A stretch of DNA of 64,000 bases from assembly GCA_034687125.1 (NCBI GenBank), contig JAQGBZ010000027.1:310001-374000 (forward strand), written 5' to 3'. A program made the position numbers and the translations under genes. The notes under the pieces were generated by a model. That model did no database searches and was not told the origin of the DNA. It was given only the letters and a program-made list of their open reading frames with translations. The stretch comes from Neelides folsomi (Eukaryota; Arthropoda; Collembola; Neelipleona; Neelidae). Of this stretch, positions 27,501 through 42,200 are shown piece by piece (the first letter of the stretch is position 1; every line of letters begins with the position of its first letter).

Positions 27501-30500
27501 TCATTATAAACCTTCTCAAACTGTTTTCTTCAACTCTTCCCGGAGCCGACGGAGTTCCATTCAAATGTTCACAGGAAGCACAGGAGGAGTCAACAACAAA
27601 GATTAATACGCTTCAGATTATCCTTATATAGAAACATACAGAAGCTTACTTAAATATAAAGTAGTATATCAAAATATCAACATATCATATGCTTTCATAT
27701 AATATGAGTGATCTCCTGGGATTCATCTCTATGTATACCAGAATGTAAGTTTCTGTACATGTATGATAGAATAGTACTACTTATACTGGTATATAAACAT
27801 AGCTTGATATAGGCAATAACCTGCGATGTCTGTGACAGTGACTTACAAATCTTCTCATCTCCTTTTATCTAGGTTTCATGTCAAATGACTCACTTTGCAC
27901 AATTTACACTCCCAACCATGAATTGGATCAAATGTATGGGAAAATGTGTGAAAGGAGCTCGAAAATGAAAAATCAGGTTGTAAAATGTTGAATTTGAAGA
28001 ATGACGACCGTTTGAATATTAAAAGCATATCAGATATGGCCATTTGTCTCCCAAATGTTATTTGAGGTGAGATTGTGAGTGGAGTGGGAATGGATTGAAG
28101 GACTTGACGAAGTGCATTTGGAGCAGGTGGAGGAACCAACGGTGAATACATTCAAACGTCAAAGAATCATACCATGAAAATTGTCGCACATCTCCAACTT
28201 CCTTCTCATTCATGAAACACTTCACAACTGTGGTTTGCTCCAAAGCCCTTTCAAAACCTTCAAAAAGTTAAGGGCACATTTTACTCACGAAGTGAATAAA
28301 AATGATGTGTTTTACTATGAAAGTATTCCTTCAATAGCCCAATTAACAATTACATTTACTTTTATATGCTAATTTAATTTAATTTTCTGAATATTCAATT
28401 CAACCTATCTTCAACCTCCATTTATTTCACTTGTTTTGAGTCACAGTCCTCAATGTGTATTTTATGCATGAAAAAGAAAGGACGCGCTAATTACTGTCAA
28501 ATTTACGCAAATCTTCTAAACGGCCCAAATAGCGCATTTGTGCATTTAATTACTCGTTGGTATAAAGTTAAAAAACACTCTTTAATTCATCATTAGCTTC
28601 ATTGTAACGAGGAGTCGTTTTACTCCCCGAGGGAATTTGGTAACTAAAATATGAAAATTGCATTCAGGTCGAGGAAACTTTCATAGCTAAACCTTTAAGC
28701 TCTTTTACTTCTTACCATCATACAACATGCAGAGATGTATATAGAGTGTATGAATCAAAGTAGATGAAGTTGTATGTTAAATGTCTTATAAGGGAGATTA
28801 AAAACGTGGCATCCCATTTTTGTAGATGAGCGGTTTGGTTGTGGTCTCTTTCTTCTCTCATTAAACTCCACAACTCCACGACTCTCCTTTCCAATTCAAG
28901 ACAGCCCAAGTTCAAATGTTTCTCTTTATTAGTTACAAGTCTTGGAAGCTTCAACATCTCCAATTGCAGTAAGTTCAAATGAGGCAAAACTCTCCCGCAA
29001 ATGTGGAGGAGGCCGACAGGTGAAAGAATGGCCAAACAGTAAAAGATCTAAAAGAACTCCGCATTTGTTTTAATCTCCCACCATGACTTGGAAAAATTAA
29101 ATCCGCATGCCATAATTACGACAAATTATGAAAGAATAACGGACGGCTTCTTCTCATTGTGGACATACTAACTTAACCAAAGGGGGAAATTTATCTCTCA
29201 AGTGAAGAAGCAAAAGAAGAAGTGATGGAGATATCTCCACATCTGTACATTTTAGTTACATAGGTTGAGATAGGGAAAAATGCATAGCGTGAGAGATGGG
29301 AATTCGCTTCACTCAATCTCAACAATATCCTCATTATTTTATTTAAAGTTCATCTGCTGCAGCAATTAGAGGCATTAGACTCGGAAATCACGCTTCATTT
29401 ATTTCCCGGTATATGAAGTTGAATTTCTTCATTAAAAACTATACATTTCTTTAACTATCCTCGTAGCAAAAATGTAATTGTATTGTATTACAAACTTGAA
29501 GATGTTTTATGTTCAAATAACTAAATTAGTGATATTGGCAGTTATAACTGTTCTTAAATACTCAAACGTGTTGATAAATGAAGAAATTTGGAGGATGAAA
29601 AAAGGGAATTGAGAATAAAAACTTCCAAGAGCTCCTGAGAGGGAGAACATGAAAAAAAGATTAAATATGGAGATGTAAAGTCAATAGTTAGGAATTGGCA
29701 ATTAATCAATAGGGCCATTAATAAGTAGCTCCGTGAAGCTCTCGAGATTCTAAAGGAGCCGATGGGGGAATTGAACCTTCACGTTTCCTCTTCAGACCAA
29801 ACATCCTCTTAATTCATCCCAATAATCTTCAAGAATCGATGGATATAATCTATTAAGCTCTTACTTAAAAGAATAACTTTAATAAATATACCTTCACTTG
29901 CTTTGTAAAACCCATCAAATCTCTTGTTAATAATCCCTCTGAGAATAAATCTCAAAACGGGTTTGATAAATAAAGTTGAAAATCTCCGTGTATTAACAAT
30001 TAATTTATTCAGCTTCTCATAAACTTATGCGCCTCGTAAGATTCTCCTCCATTACGTTCACTCCCGCAGTTCAAATTCCCATCAAACGAACTTCGAGACA
30101 AAAAACAAATGCTTGCAAAAATGGAAAAAATGAACAAGACTAGTTTTTAATAATTTCGGTGCAGATTCTTAGAATGAATCATTTATGCTCTTAACTAAAC
30201 TTACTTTTATATATGATTTAATATTAATGTAATAATGAATTTTTATAAATATTAAAAGCCAATTAATTTTTTAAAACATTTATTATGTAAAAATGAATAA
30301 CAATGCATTACAATTCAACAAACCTTGTTTTAGTGCGTTCAAAAGACGCTGTGATTAAAAAATTATACTTTGTTAATTCTTCAATAATTCGATTTTTTGT
30401 TAAAAAATGTTTTTAACAAATTCGGGAATTTAATAATGATTATAATTATTTGTCAATTTCTAAAATCATTTATGTTAGTACGAGTATTATGTACAAAATG

Positions 30501-31963
30501 AAAAAAAATCATAATTTAAAACATTTTATCAATTCTTGTTTTTTTATATTTTTAAACGATAAGGATATTGAACTCTGAAATACTCCACGATGTACCACAG
30601 AAACCCCCCCCCCCTTTATCCATCACACAAAATTATTAAGGAAATCTTTCGTTGAAATATAATTTTATGATATTGAATAATGTTCTCCACTGACATTTTA
30701 ATAACAGGCAATATCAACATACAGAGAAGCTTGTAATTTCCTTCCTCATTTACCTTCAATTGAACTATTCTTCTGCATTCATCACAACCTCAAACACTAT
30801 TGTTTAATATACGTAGAGTATGAATTATTGAGGAGTTTCGAAGTGGGGAAGATTGAAGTTGACTTTATTAAAAACTTGATCTCAAAGCCCGTAAGTTCCG
30901 ATCACCCATCATTAAAGAAAAGTTCTAATCATCTCCTCTAATATGCGTAATATTACGAATACATTCAAGCAGTCAAACAACACCATTGTTCACACACGTA
31001 AAACTTGTAATTCAAATTCTTTCCAACACATCCAAAATACAAAAACTCGTATAATGTACAAGTCATATACCTACTACAATATTACATAGTTAAATATGCA
31101 AATAACCTTTAGCATAGCACTTCTGCTTTTCTAAAAGTTCTCTACAGTTTTTTATCCTAAATAGCATTTTTCCAAATAATCAACGGAATTGGTTAAATGG
31201 GAATTAAATAAATAGATTTGTTTACAAAAGAAAACTTCGCTATTATAAAATCCATCAGGGTGAATTTGGTGAAAAGAATATATAATTTTGTTTATTAGCG
31301 GAACTGAAGAAAAATCTCAAGCAGGAACTGCTGAAAGGAACATTTAAATCTATGAACATTCAAAAGGTGGAAAGTGTAAAGAAACTCCCATTGGACCCTG
31401 CCATGATATTCCGAAGATAATAGAGAGATTCTTCAGTGTAATTTCCTTATCACATCTCTTTTATACAAACACTCATTTGAATTTTACACACTTTTGATAT
31501 TCAGAATTATTCAGACATAATTGTGAGTTTTCTCATTGTGAATTTGAATGAGTTTAAAATGAAGTTGGGAGAAAATGTTCTTTAGGGATTCATCCAAGCG
31601 ACGCGACACACAGAGAACATTTGCTCTTTCCTCTCAATCCAACTTCATCACTTTGAATCTCTATTGAGTTTGAGATGGTTGAAGAAGATCTGTAAGAGAT
31701 ATTGTTATTGAATGCGCCTATGCTAGCTTAACATACATATCAAATCCTAATGAGCCGAGTTGAATTACTTATCATACTCTTACTTTATTGCAATGTTAAA
31801 ATACATCGTGGTTTAACGAAAATTCAAATAACAGTGATAATAGTAATTAAATGGCCAAAATACAAATCAGTTTCCCATTTAGAGTATGTATATAAAGTAT
31901 CGTTACATTTACTTCAGATTTTTTTTAGTAAGATTCAAATTGTATTATTGAAGAATCAAGTGT
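24557..31963. other. 7.4 kb gene-poor region
   Basis: I read both strands and found no exon I can support. The sequence is AT-rich, with a 12-base C tract at 30604-30615 that stands out. The left edge must hold the cadherin promoter and 5' UTR. Short open frames (25351-25551, 28718-29035 and others) have no recognisable domain or splice context. Confidence 0.5.
30604..30615. repeat. Poly-C tract of 12 bases
   Basis: Twelve consecutive C in very AT-rich noncoding sequence. It may be a slippage-prone microsatellite and a possible sequencing weak spot. Confidence 0.9.
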
Positions 31964-33263
31964 TTAATTACAACGTCTCTTGAAAGCACTAAGACAAGGT
32001 TTGTTGAATTCCTTTGCAGTAGCAGTATTTGGATTCGGTCGCGTTCCTTCTTTACACATACAAACTCCTTCCGTTCCGTTCCCATCAACTTTGCATTCGA
32101 GTCCATTAGTGCATCTGAAATAATCCACCACTGGATCTTTGCACTTTCCACCAGGTAAGAGAGAACCATCTTTCGAAAAACATTCCTTCTCACTTTCAAT
32201 ATATTCAAGACCCTTTCCCAGGTTTCGGATCCGCATCACATTCATATTTGGCCGGATCGCATTTTTCCCACGGATTATCGGTCGGTTCTTTACATGTCTC
32301 TCCATGTTCTGCATGATCACCCCTGTCAATACAAAATCCATTTTCGTTTTCAACAGTTCCGTTTGGGCATTTGTCGAGGCAGGGCCAGGCCCAATAAAAC
32401 ATCCTGAACAACTTCGTTCTTGAATTCCAAACTTTAATATTTGCCTGATGGATCTTCAATACGAAGTGTTCTCTAAAGTAGATTTTAAAACCGGGCTGAC
32501 AAAGACATTTCGAATTCATGCAGACCATATTATACGGTACATCGATGTGACAAGCTGTAGGCACTTCATCTTCTTTTATACCCGTTCCTAACGTATGGTT
32601 TTTTTTACATTCGGTATCATAAAATCCAGTACATTTAGGCTTTGTCCACCCAACGTATTTGATCGTTCCTGTGCCTTTTCCATCTTTATCCAATATTTCT
32701 TTCTATTGTTTTTTAAACGTCATTTTATAATAATAATAATGAATAAAGTGATCAATTATAAAAAAACTTTATTCCAGCCCGGAATGGCCGTGAGTTTGAA
32801 CGAACCGCTAAAATAATATTGAAAATGCATGTGTTGGGCCCAGGAAACGCTTGTGCAAGTTACCATGTAAGCCCCATCATGAGCATTTTCAATAATATTT
32901 TAATGGTTCGTTCAAACTCACGGCCATTCCGGGCTGGAATAAAGAATAGGTAATATTATTTTATTTATAATTATTAGATTAACATTGTACCCATTCTCCG
33001 AAAACTCTAAGCTGTGTTCCTGATTTGCACACGCAGCGATAATCTCCTGAAGCAAAGAGTCTCTTTGGGGAAGCACAAACCATAGGAGCTTTATCATCGC
33101 ATTGCTTTGTCTCATCACTGCTACCCGGTACGCATTTATCATTGAACCTAACCCTTTCCCCTGGTTTATCGTGAAAATCTAGCGATTCAGTAAAAATTAA
33201 ATTGCTCAACCAATAGGTTGAACAAATGAAGAAGAACAAATGGACATTTCCCATTTTTTTCAC
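31964..33263 (-). pseudogene. Secreted cysteine-rich (EB/EGF-like spacing) protein gene with a frameshift
   Basis: Two exons. Exon 1 (33263-32991) starts with a hydrophobic signal peptide (HLFFFICSTYWLSNLIF), then a cysteine module with the spacing C-x8-C-x6-C and a closing CVCKSG. Exon 2 runs from 32702 leftward, in phase 0, through further modules containing KCLCQPGFK, PCLDKCPNGT, GETCKEP, KCDPAKYECD, then in another frame KECFSKDG, GKCKDP, LECKVDGNG and VCMCKEG, ending at TAA 31964-31966. The repeated pattern (N-x-K-C, C-D, M/L-x-C, C-x-C-x2-G) resembles EB-type or EGF-like extracellular modules; I do not recognise the exact family. Near 32206-32222 the coding frame shifts by one base beside short G runs, giving TGA in one frame while cysteine-rich coding continues in the next. 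The gene is either a recent pseudogene or carries a homopolymer error. The 288 bp intron contains a fold-back element. Confidence 0.62.
32767..32944. mobile_element. Fold-back element, 62 bp inverted repeats around a 54 bp loop
   Basis: Left arm 32767-32828 and right arm 32883-32944 are reverse complements, with only three mismatches by eye. The arm begins CTTTATTCCAGCCCGGAATG and ends at TTGAAAATGC. It sits in the intron of the cysteine-rich gene. The arms are GC-richer than the surroundings and carry no ORF, so this looks like a small non-autonomous (MITE or foldback) element. A TA target duplication is possible but ambiguous, because TTTATT/AATAAA is itself part of the palindrome. Confidence 0.85.
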
Positions 33264-36200
33264 TTTTAAAAATTCCGAATATCATTTTTAGCATTTTTCA
33301 TTATTTTTAGATCAATTCCCTTGTAAATTCACTGTGAGTGAGAATATTAATATCAATAATTCTTATTATTAAATTGATAGCAAAAATATGTCATTCGTCA
33401 GAATAATATAAATTGGATGTTTAGGATACCAATAATGCATTATGGTAAGTATAGGGCTTGCATGCACTACACCTCTCAAGAGCATTTACCCTTAACGTGT
33501 TACACAAATGCAAAGATCTCTAAGCCTCTCATTGCAAATTGCCAGAATTAAATAATGGAAATAAAGTGAAGTTCTCCGAAGACGAACCAAGATCTCTTCA
33601 ATTCACATGTGTGAGTGGAAAGAGAAATTTAAGTTTCATCCCTCAGGATGAATCCAATTAACAAGATGAAAATGACCTACAATCTGCAACACTATTTGCA
33701 TATTCCATATCATGAATTTCATGAATCAAACACTCTGATTTTATTGAATCAACTCTCACAATTTGCCAAGTTCATCCTAGTACAATAATGGGTTCATGTG
33801 TGATTTCATGTACGATTTCATATGTGCAAATTTTAATTTGCTATATAAGCACATTTACTTCAGTATAAGTAACAATATTTTTATTAGCAAGATCCTATCC
33901 GAACACACGATGCCCTTCTGGTTAAATTGAACTGGCAATTTAGTTAAACTTGGCAATGATAAAAAATCCAATGAATTTTAACCAATATTAATACATTGGA
34001 TCTTTTAATAAATTTTTAACACTTTTTTTATTATCCAGCTTGTGAGTAGAAAGAAATTCAAAATGTGAATGTAATTAAGATTAAAATAATTTCCATCGGC
34101 TCAGATATAACTGTCAAAATTCTAATGGGGATTATACACGTGGTTATTTATGAGCCTGTTGGAAAGTAATTAAGACTTCATTGCCTTCTTGAGAAATGAC
34201 AAATTGGGGATTGGGTGGAGCGAATAAAAAATGAAAAAGATGAATCTCAATTTCTCCTGTAATTCCCTTCAACTTATTTGCCCAACAAGTTAATAATTAA
34301 AAATATTGTAATTATGAGAAAACCGTTAGGAAAGGAATTCAATTAATGCATCTAACGACTCATTTAATCCTTTCCTCCAACGTGCTAATACTGATGTTTG
34401 AAACTCCTTATACCACTTTTATATTCTTAACAATGAATTTCTTATGTTAAATCCTTAGCTATAAAAGTGATGGGGAACTCGTGAAAGAAACAGCAGCTCA
34501 ACGGCTGAATGATTTGGAAGTGTCGAGGGTTAAACAAAAGAACTTTTAATTACAAATTGTGAAATTCCTCGCTGTTCCGCAACTGAATCTCAAATAAGGA
34601 ATTATTAAAAATGAAATCCATCGACCCAATAAAAAAGTTACATGATCATTAAACAATTATTAAATCCCTAACTGCCAAAAAAGTCTCTAATCTTTTCATA
34701 CATCTTTTGTTTATTCGATCGACCGCCTCCGAAAGCACTTACATTTTTTAATACCAAAAAATAACTTTTTTCTCTCATAATAAAATAAGTGAAGAGAAAG
34801 TCGAGAAAAAGTTAATTAATTAGAAAATAATTTAACATTGTTTTTAAAAGTAAATAAATACTTTGAATAGCTTGAAGTACTCGAAACTCATAGAGAGAAA
34901 AGAGGACACAGAATCATTTGTCTTTTTAATTTTCCCACCGCTACACTACATGAAATTTTTGAATAAAAAAGAGAGCGAATTTCTACTGAAGATTCTTTGA
35001 GCGTCTTTGGAAAAGATTTAATAGAAAAGATGTGGGTTTTTTTTATCGGGTTGATATGAGCCGAGTAATTCGAATCTAATTGGAACCACGTGGAGAGTCC
35101 GAATTTTTACCTCTTTTTTCACACGTGTGTGAATGAAAGTCTCGGAAGTGAATTGAAGTCAAAATTGTGTTCAAGAACTTTTAGATTGTTTGATGACGAA
35201 CCACGGGGAATAATAAGATTAGCCTACAAACACAACAAAGGCCCATGTGATGAATCTCCGCGGTGCACTTTGTGAAAGACATGAAACTTAATAGGATTTG
35301 ATGGGCGGAGGTGGAAAATTTCAAATCACTCATTTTCTCAATTAATGATCGTCCCAAGACCCCAACTTGAAGTTCTCAAGATGACGAGCTCTACTTTTAT
35401 TTATGAAAATTGATGATGGCTATCTCCACATTATTAAAGTTAGAGGTTTATATTTATCTAGTGATTGAAAGGTGAAGGAGTGGAAGATTGAATTGAGTTT
35501 TACAAAGTCGTGAGGTGAAGGTGAATGCCGCCTTTTCATCTTTCAATCAAATCAAATTTCCATCAGTCATAATCTCAATTAACGAGCTGATTTAAATTAA
35601 TCCTTTTCTCCGATCAATCTTTGACAAAGATGAAAACAGGGTTAATCAAATCACCAATTTACTTTCAATCAATTATACAATCTCTCCATCAATCCATAAT
35701 TTCCCACAATTGAACGAAATTGGAAATTATTGAAAATAACCAATTTAAAATATCCAATTGATAGAAATTCTTTTTTTACAAAGTGGGAAAAACAGAAAGT
35801 GAATGAATTGCCCATTTTTTGACACAAGGAGTGGATGAATGTATAAAATATACAAACTTTGAAATGCTAGAGCTCCATATTTGGTAAATGATCAAGTCAT
35901 GACATCGCCAATCCCCTTCTTTTCCTTTGCCCTATTTCTCACTCACTTGAAGAGTTCTGAGGTCCAAAGGAGTTCGATGGGCTGAGTCGAACACGAAAAG
36001 TCAGAGATGAAACTTTTGAATGAAAGTGAAAAGCCCTTCAAGCCCCACACACTCCACATGTTCATTCAAATATTCTTTTCCTCACAAGCTACACGCCAAT
36101 TCACATTAATTTGGACAATAATAAGAAACATTTCTTTGAAAATGAGACAATTTTGGGGATTGTCACGGCGGAGCTCATGAAATTTCTCTATCATTAGGAC

Positions 36201-39200
36201 CATTTTACTTTACAATTTTAAAAGTTTATAATTTTATAATTTCTTACTATTTTTCAACATTAAAGTTCAATGAACGTCTCAAAGTGCGTGACCTTATCTT
36301 ATAGTGCATTATTGTTTACACATTCCTCTGTAGATAAAATAAGGTTAAGATTTTCTTATTATTTTTCATAGAGCTTTAAAATATTTCCAAGATGAGACAT
36401 TTGAGGATGAGGAAGCTGCGGAAAGGCGGCGTCTTCCGCACTGCCGCAGGTGAGGAATGAGCGGAGAATACTAATAATACACCAAATGGCCCATTGTTCT
36501 GTCAAAAGAACCGTCAAACTTTGACTCAATCTTCCCTTAATCCTCAACACCCATCACTCAATCTCCGAAGAACAACCAAAGCGAATTATTTTCATATCAC
36601 TCATATGACACTTTAAAACATTCCTCATCTAATTGTTTTTTTATACTTTAAAGACTTTAAACTCCAGATTCCAAAGTATTTCATATTTTCATTTTAAAAA
36701 AACTGTTTATTTATTTGTAAACAAGTATTTTAATCTAAATATCAAGAGGATGATTTGTGTATATGGGAGATTTAGAGCTTTGAGCCTCAAAAGAGATTTA
36801 AGTGGAGAGGAAGAGTTTTTGTGTATAATATTTATATTGATGGATTAAGTAGAGATTTCTCGCCTGACGTCTTGATCTTTATGCAGAGATTTGAAAGGGG
36901 GATCTTCACGCCTTATTTCCTCCTTCTCAAAGGAAGGTTTTTAATGGGAGACCTAGATGTGTCCAAAGAGAGAGGAATCCCCTACTTACCATCTTCACCA
37001 TCTCCGTCACACATCTTCCCTATCTCTTCTTCTTCCATACAGATTTTCAATAGTTCTTCCCTGTGTTTTATGAATATAAGTACACGTATCTCTCCATCCA
37101 AATCACGTCGTTGATCCGTCCATCATCCGCTTATGTCCCTTCACTTTATTTCACTTTGGTCCTTTCTAACACAAACTTCCTATACTTAAACATCCCATCA
37201 TCCTCTTCTTAATGCTCTTATTACTCGAGAAGACGCGGGGAGAGTCTGAGCTATTGTCCTTATTATATGATAGCAAATGAAAAATTGGTAAGACTCCTTT
37301 TTCAATTTTAAGATCCTTCTTTAAATTTCATAGAGAAGAGGATTAAAAATTCGACTATGAAATTTCTCAAAAAAATGTTCATTGATTTAGTTCAGGTTTT
37401 ACTATTAAAATAAAGGATTTCTTGAATTTATTCAATCGATGAGATTTCAAACAGATTTAGTAAGAATTTCATTTGAAGCTTATTTGTATATTGTACTCGT
37501 ACATTGTAAATATTTTGTACGTATATGTATTAAGAAAAGTTCTTGGTTTAAAATCAAAAGACAGGATGGGAATTAATTTAATGAATTGGATTTATAATTG
37601 ATTATGTTCGATATTCCATTTGTGTTATTTGATATTTGAAAGTGAAAAGAGATTTCTGTGTTTCATATATGATTGATGAATTTAAGATGAGTTGGCGGTG
37701 TTTTGGTATCAATTTCCTGACCCAGTTCAACACCGCTCCTTCTTTTAATCCACAGAGAAAGGGTCGTTAATCAACTCTCATTAAAATGAGAGTAATGGAA
37801 GATGAAGACGCTAACGAAGGGGGAATTTCATTTATTGTCCAAATGAAATGACTCGGAATTATTCTTCCCAATCCCAATCATGTCAAATCCGCCCTCGGAA
37901 ATGAAATAAATGAAAAAGAATCATCACTCGGCTTCATTAGACATAAGAAGAAAACCAACACATTCATCTCCCATGTCAAAATCATTCCCATAAGGAAAGT
38001 TCCCTCAATTATTACCACTTTTACTCATTCCCAATCAAAAGAAATTATATTTACAAAACAGTTTTAATCATACGAAAAATATATTGAGATGATATTGACA
38101 CACTGTCATGTACCTCTATACATAAATTTGATATTACATTTAAAATGATAGCTAAATAAGCGTATTTTTGTAATAGTTCTAATAAAGCTCGCGGTGATGA
38201 AACTTTAAATTTTGCAATATAGGCGCAGATTTAAAAAAAGTTAAATGAAAGCATTAGCTTTGGTTGATGCTACGTCAAATGTTAAATTCTTGACATTTGG
38301 GAACTCTGACCCTTGAAGTGATGGAAATGATGAATAAATGAAGAGGGCGAAGGAGTTATTACACTAAATTAGGACTCAACGGACGTCTTCAATTTCCTCT
38401 TCGCATGTGTAACAACTAATCATATTACATGGGCACAGACAACCCCATTTCACCTCATCATGTGAATCTTTTTTCTTACAAAGCGGAGAAGGCAGGTGAG
38501 AGAATTGGGGAGATTTGGAGGAATTTCTCATTTCCCCTTCACTTGAGTGATGTGAAGAGGAAGTGGAGAAGAAGAGCAATTTGAACAATTCAATTCACTC
38601 CCACTTCCAAACACACGAGAAATTTGGAGAGTGAAATTAGGAAAACGATAAATAAAAGATCTCGTGCACACGGGCAAATCTAAGTCACCATTTGCTTCAA
38701 TTTACTCTTCATTATCTCATAATCGACTCATTTGCCTAAATAAAAAATTGTTTCATTTCCATCATGTACGAGTAACTAATATACCAAAAAAGACTTTTTG
38801 TACATAGCTTATTGTAAGATTGCACAAGACTTCACTGTTAATACCAATTCGTATATAAAATTTGTTATTTACTCGAGAATCATTTAACACATTCCTTCTT
38901 ATAAGATACATGTATAAGATTATAAGGTTCATGATATAAGATTCATGTACGATGTATGGTAGATATAATAAGATATTACATACTTACAGATATCTAAACA
39001 AAAGCATAAGTTTTAAGTATTGAAATTTCTTACACAATATTTCAATTAATATGAATAGCATGCATTTCCTTGTCATATCAAAACCCTTTTTCCACGCGTT
39101 TTCATCATTTACCCACAGAATGTCAACCATTGTCAACGTCTTTCTTTCTTCATTAAATTCCTTTCTTTAAAAAAAGTTGTAAGTATTGCAGGAATTTAAT

Positions 39201-42200
39201 ATACATGTTCAAAATTACAATGACCGCTTGCAAAATCCGAACATATCAAAAATATCGAGTAAATTTCTCAACTTCTAGCATTTTTAAAATGAAATACCCG
39301 AACAAAAAATCTTCTTCTAGCATTGCTTATACATACATAATTTCCAAGTATTGTAAAAAATCCTAAAATCATTTGATAAAAATGCGTAGAAAATGTTTCA
39401 AATAGGTAATAATTAATATAAACATATGTTAAGCAAAAGTTTGCATTAAATATGTACGAGTTTATTGTAGTAATCCGTGAGTTTTTAAAGAACCACACCT
39501 TCATTTGTATGTAATTTAACCAGAGAAGTTTGAAGCCCAGAGGAAGTTAACTTCACTTGACAATGAACTCCATGTAATTCATCACAACAACACAGTAAGT
39601 CAAGTTGAGTCAACATGAAAATCATCCACCTTAAACAAATATAATATGAATCTAACAATTAACAGGTAAATAAAGTATAAAAAGTTATGTAAAGAATAAT
39701 AATGAACCACGAGTGCTTGAACTTCCCTACACTTATACAAAAGGAAGTTCTCTGACACCATGCATGTAAGAACCCAAACATATCGCCTATGTATTCAAAT
39801 ATCCCGAACCCCCATCCTGGATATGGAGATGAAAAGGAGTGCAGTAAGGCGTGGAAAGTCCTTTTATCCTCCCTAATTACAACTCTCCACATTCATCACC
39901 TCAATTCCATAACACATGTACAAGGGAAGTTCATAATTAACAAAATAGTCCATAAGGCATAATAATAATTTAACAACACATACTATCTGTATATACATAC
40001 AGCTTATAACAACAATGCTAAATTCAATTTAATGAATTTAAGTCTACTAACATTAAGTTTAAATGACTTTATTCAGCTGTAATGACTAATGTGATGGATT
40101 GTGATAAATGTTTAAACGGAAGATTAATCCTTTATGTGAATAATTAAGTTTGTGTAAGAAAACCTGTAAGTTTGATAAGTGAGAAGATTTATTCAAATTG
40201 TGGAATGTGTATGAATGGAAAGCAACGGGTTAAATTGAAGAGTCAAGGTTTGATATAAAGGGCAGTGTTCAATTAGGAGAAGAAGCGGAGTGAAGAGACC
40301 GTAAATGACGTCCACACACCGTTTCCCCTCTTTGGGTTCTTCCTCAACCCAAAACTGAGTCTGAATGGAAGGTTCAGCCCACGACCAATTACGCAACTCC
40401 TCAGGTAGGATAATTAGGAAAACAAATAAATTTTATTTTTCAGCCAACGCAACGGAAAGAACCAAAATGATCCCGGCTCAACACCACAACATCCACATAG
40501 GGGAAATAAATTCCTCACAATTCCGATTCTTATCCACAAAGGTGGAACTTCTTTATCTTCACATTTTTATATTGTTCCTATATGGTAGGATATGAAATTC
40601 ATAGGTATATGAAATTTTATAGAGAATTTAAGGAACTTGGTTATAATACAGATGAATAAGTCAAAATAAGCGAAGAGAAGAATTTGTAGGCAAATGGCAA
40701 AGTTGAGGTTTAGGGAATTTTTGGTTGTTCTTTCAAGCGCGGCGGAGTTCAGTTCTCGCCCACCGCCATTTCTGTTCAACGAAGTTCAACGGAGCTTCCG
40801 GTCAAAACTCACTTTCAACCTTCCAAATGGCTCCAATCCTTTCAATATTCTTATTCTTCACCTGCTCAACTTAACCGCTTTACAATGACTTGTTAGGAAA
40901 TTGAGAAACGCGTGTTCTGAGAATCAGCAGAGGGATGATGCAGAGAACGTGGAAAGCCTTTTCTTCCTTCACACCCCGAGAAGTCTAAATATCTCAATAT
41001 TGTTAACTTACAGACAGGTGCGATTCCTTTTCCACCTCATGATCCTCAAAACGGGGAAAAATAAATTCTAGGTATTTTTTGTAAAATGATCTTGTCATTT
41101 ACTATTGTTATTGCTATACTTTGTATACTATACTAAGTAATTACATTTATGGTTAGTATTTATTTACTATGGACTATGTGTATAACCACTCCTGAGCAGA
41201 TTACTACGTATCTGTAGTATACAGGTAAATTTGTAGAGATAATTGTATATAATTGTTAAACATACATTTGTAAAGTAAATAAATATGTATATGATTTTAT
41301 GAATTTCTGAAATAAAATTGCATTTAATTATGTAATTGATGCGTTCGTTCAACTCAAGTTGATTCCTTATTTTGATGACTATTGGGTTGGATAAGGGCGG
41401 ATTATGAGTTTAATGATGAGCGAAATGAATTGCGTAATTCAATGTTTTCAAGACGCTCCCTGATGAATGGGGAATCTAATAGTACGAGTTTTTTTTATTT
41501 CCGAATCCTCAGTTGGCAAATTCATTCCTCTTGGTTGGAGTATTCAAATCTCTCATTTCATGGCCCTCATCTTCTCCAAGTTAATGAAGGCACAAATGGA
41601 GAAATTCAATCTCACATGGCATGGGATGGAGGGAGAAAATGAGGATTTTATTGAGAAGGGTTTTAAAGAATCGTAAAAGGATTGGCAAATTCCTTTTAAA
41701 AGATCAATGACTTTTCCCTGATGACTGACAAATGTTCCAATGAGAAATTCCCACATTTCCATCTTGGTCAAAGACATTGAAGTTCCTTCGCTCCACTTCA
41801 ATGCTCCCAATTTAAAAATGGATTTTTAATCTCCAGACACGTGTTTGTGCCAATTCATAGCTAATTAGCTAATTAAATAGCCAAACAATGAAATTATCTA
41901 CCAATTCAAAATTAAACTATTATTTTAACGCTACTTTAACTCCATTAGTTTAATATCAAAACTATCCATTTGATTTATTCCGCATACAAATGATAATATT
42001 TATTTATAAAATTTTCATTAAATTACTGTATTTTATATTCAAATGATGGTTAAATGATTCTTGGAGTAATGAGTATACTGTTAAGATTCTTATGGTTTGA
42101 AATATTATGATTTTACCATCTGGTCAATTATGAATTCATTTTAAGCTTCAAGTTTGTTTAATCCACATAAAGAATAATTTCCGTGTGTCTTCCGTACAGG

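Noticed and set aside
28718-29035. 105-codon minus-strand frame in the gene-poor region
   Set aside because: Leucine-rich by composition but without a repeat or domain pattern; no exon boundaries.
38376-38588. Minus-strand frame ending in a cysteine cluster (WGCLCPCNMISCYTC)
   Set aside because: Looked like a zinc-binding tail, but the spacing fits no known finger and no neighbouring exon exists.
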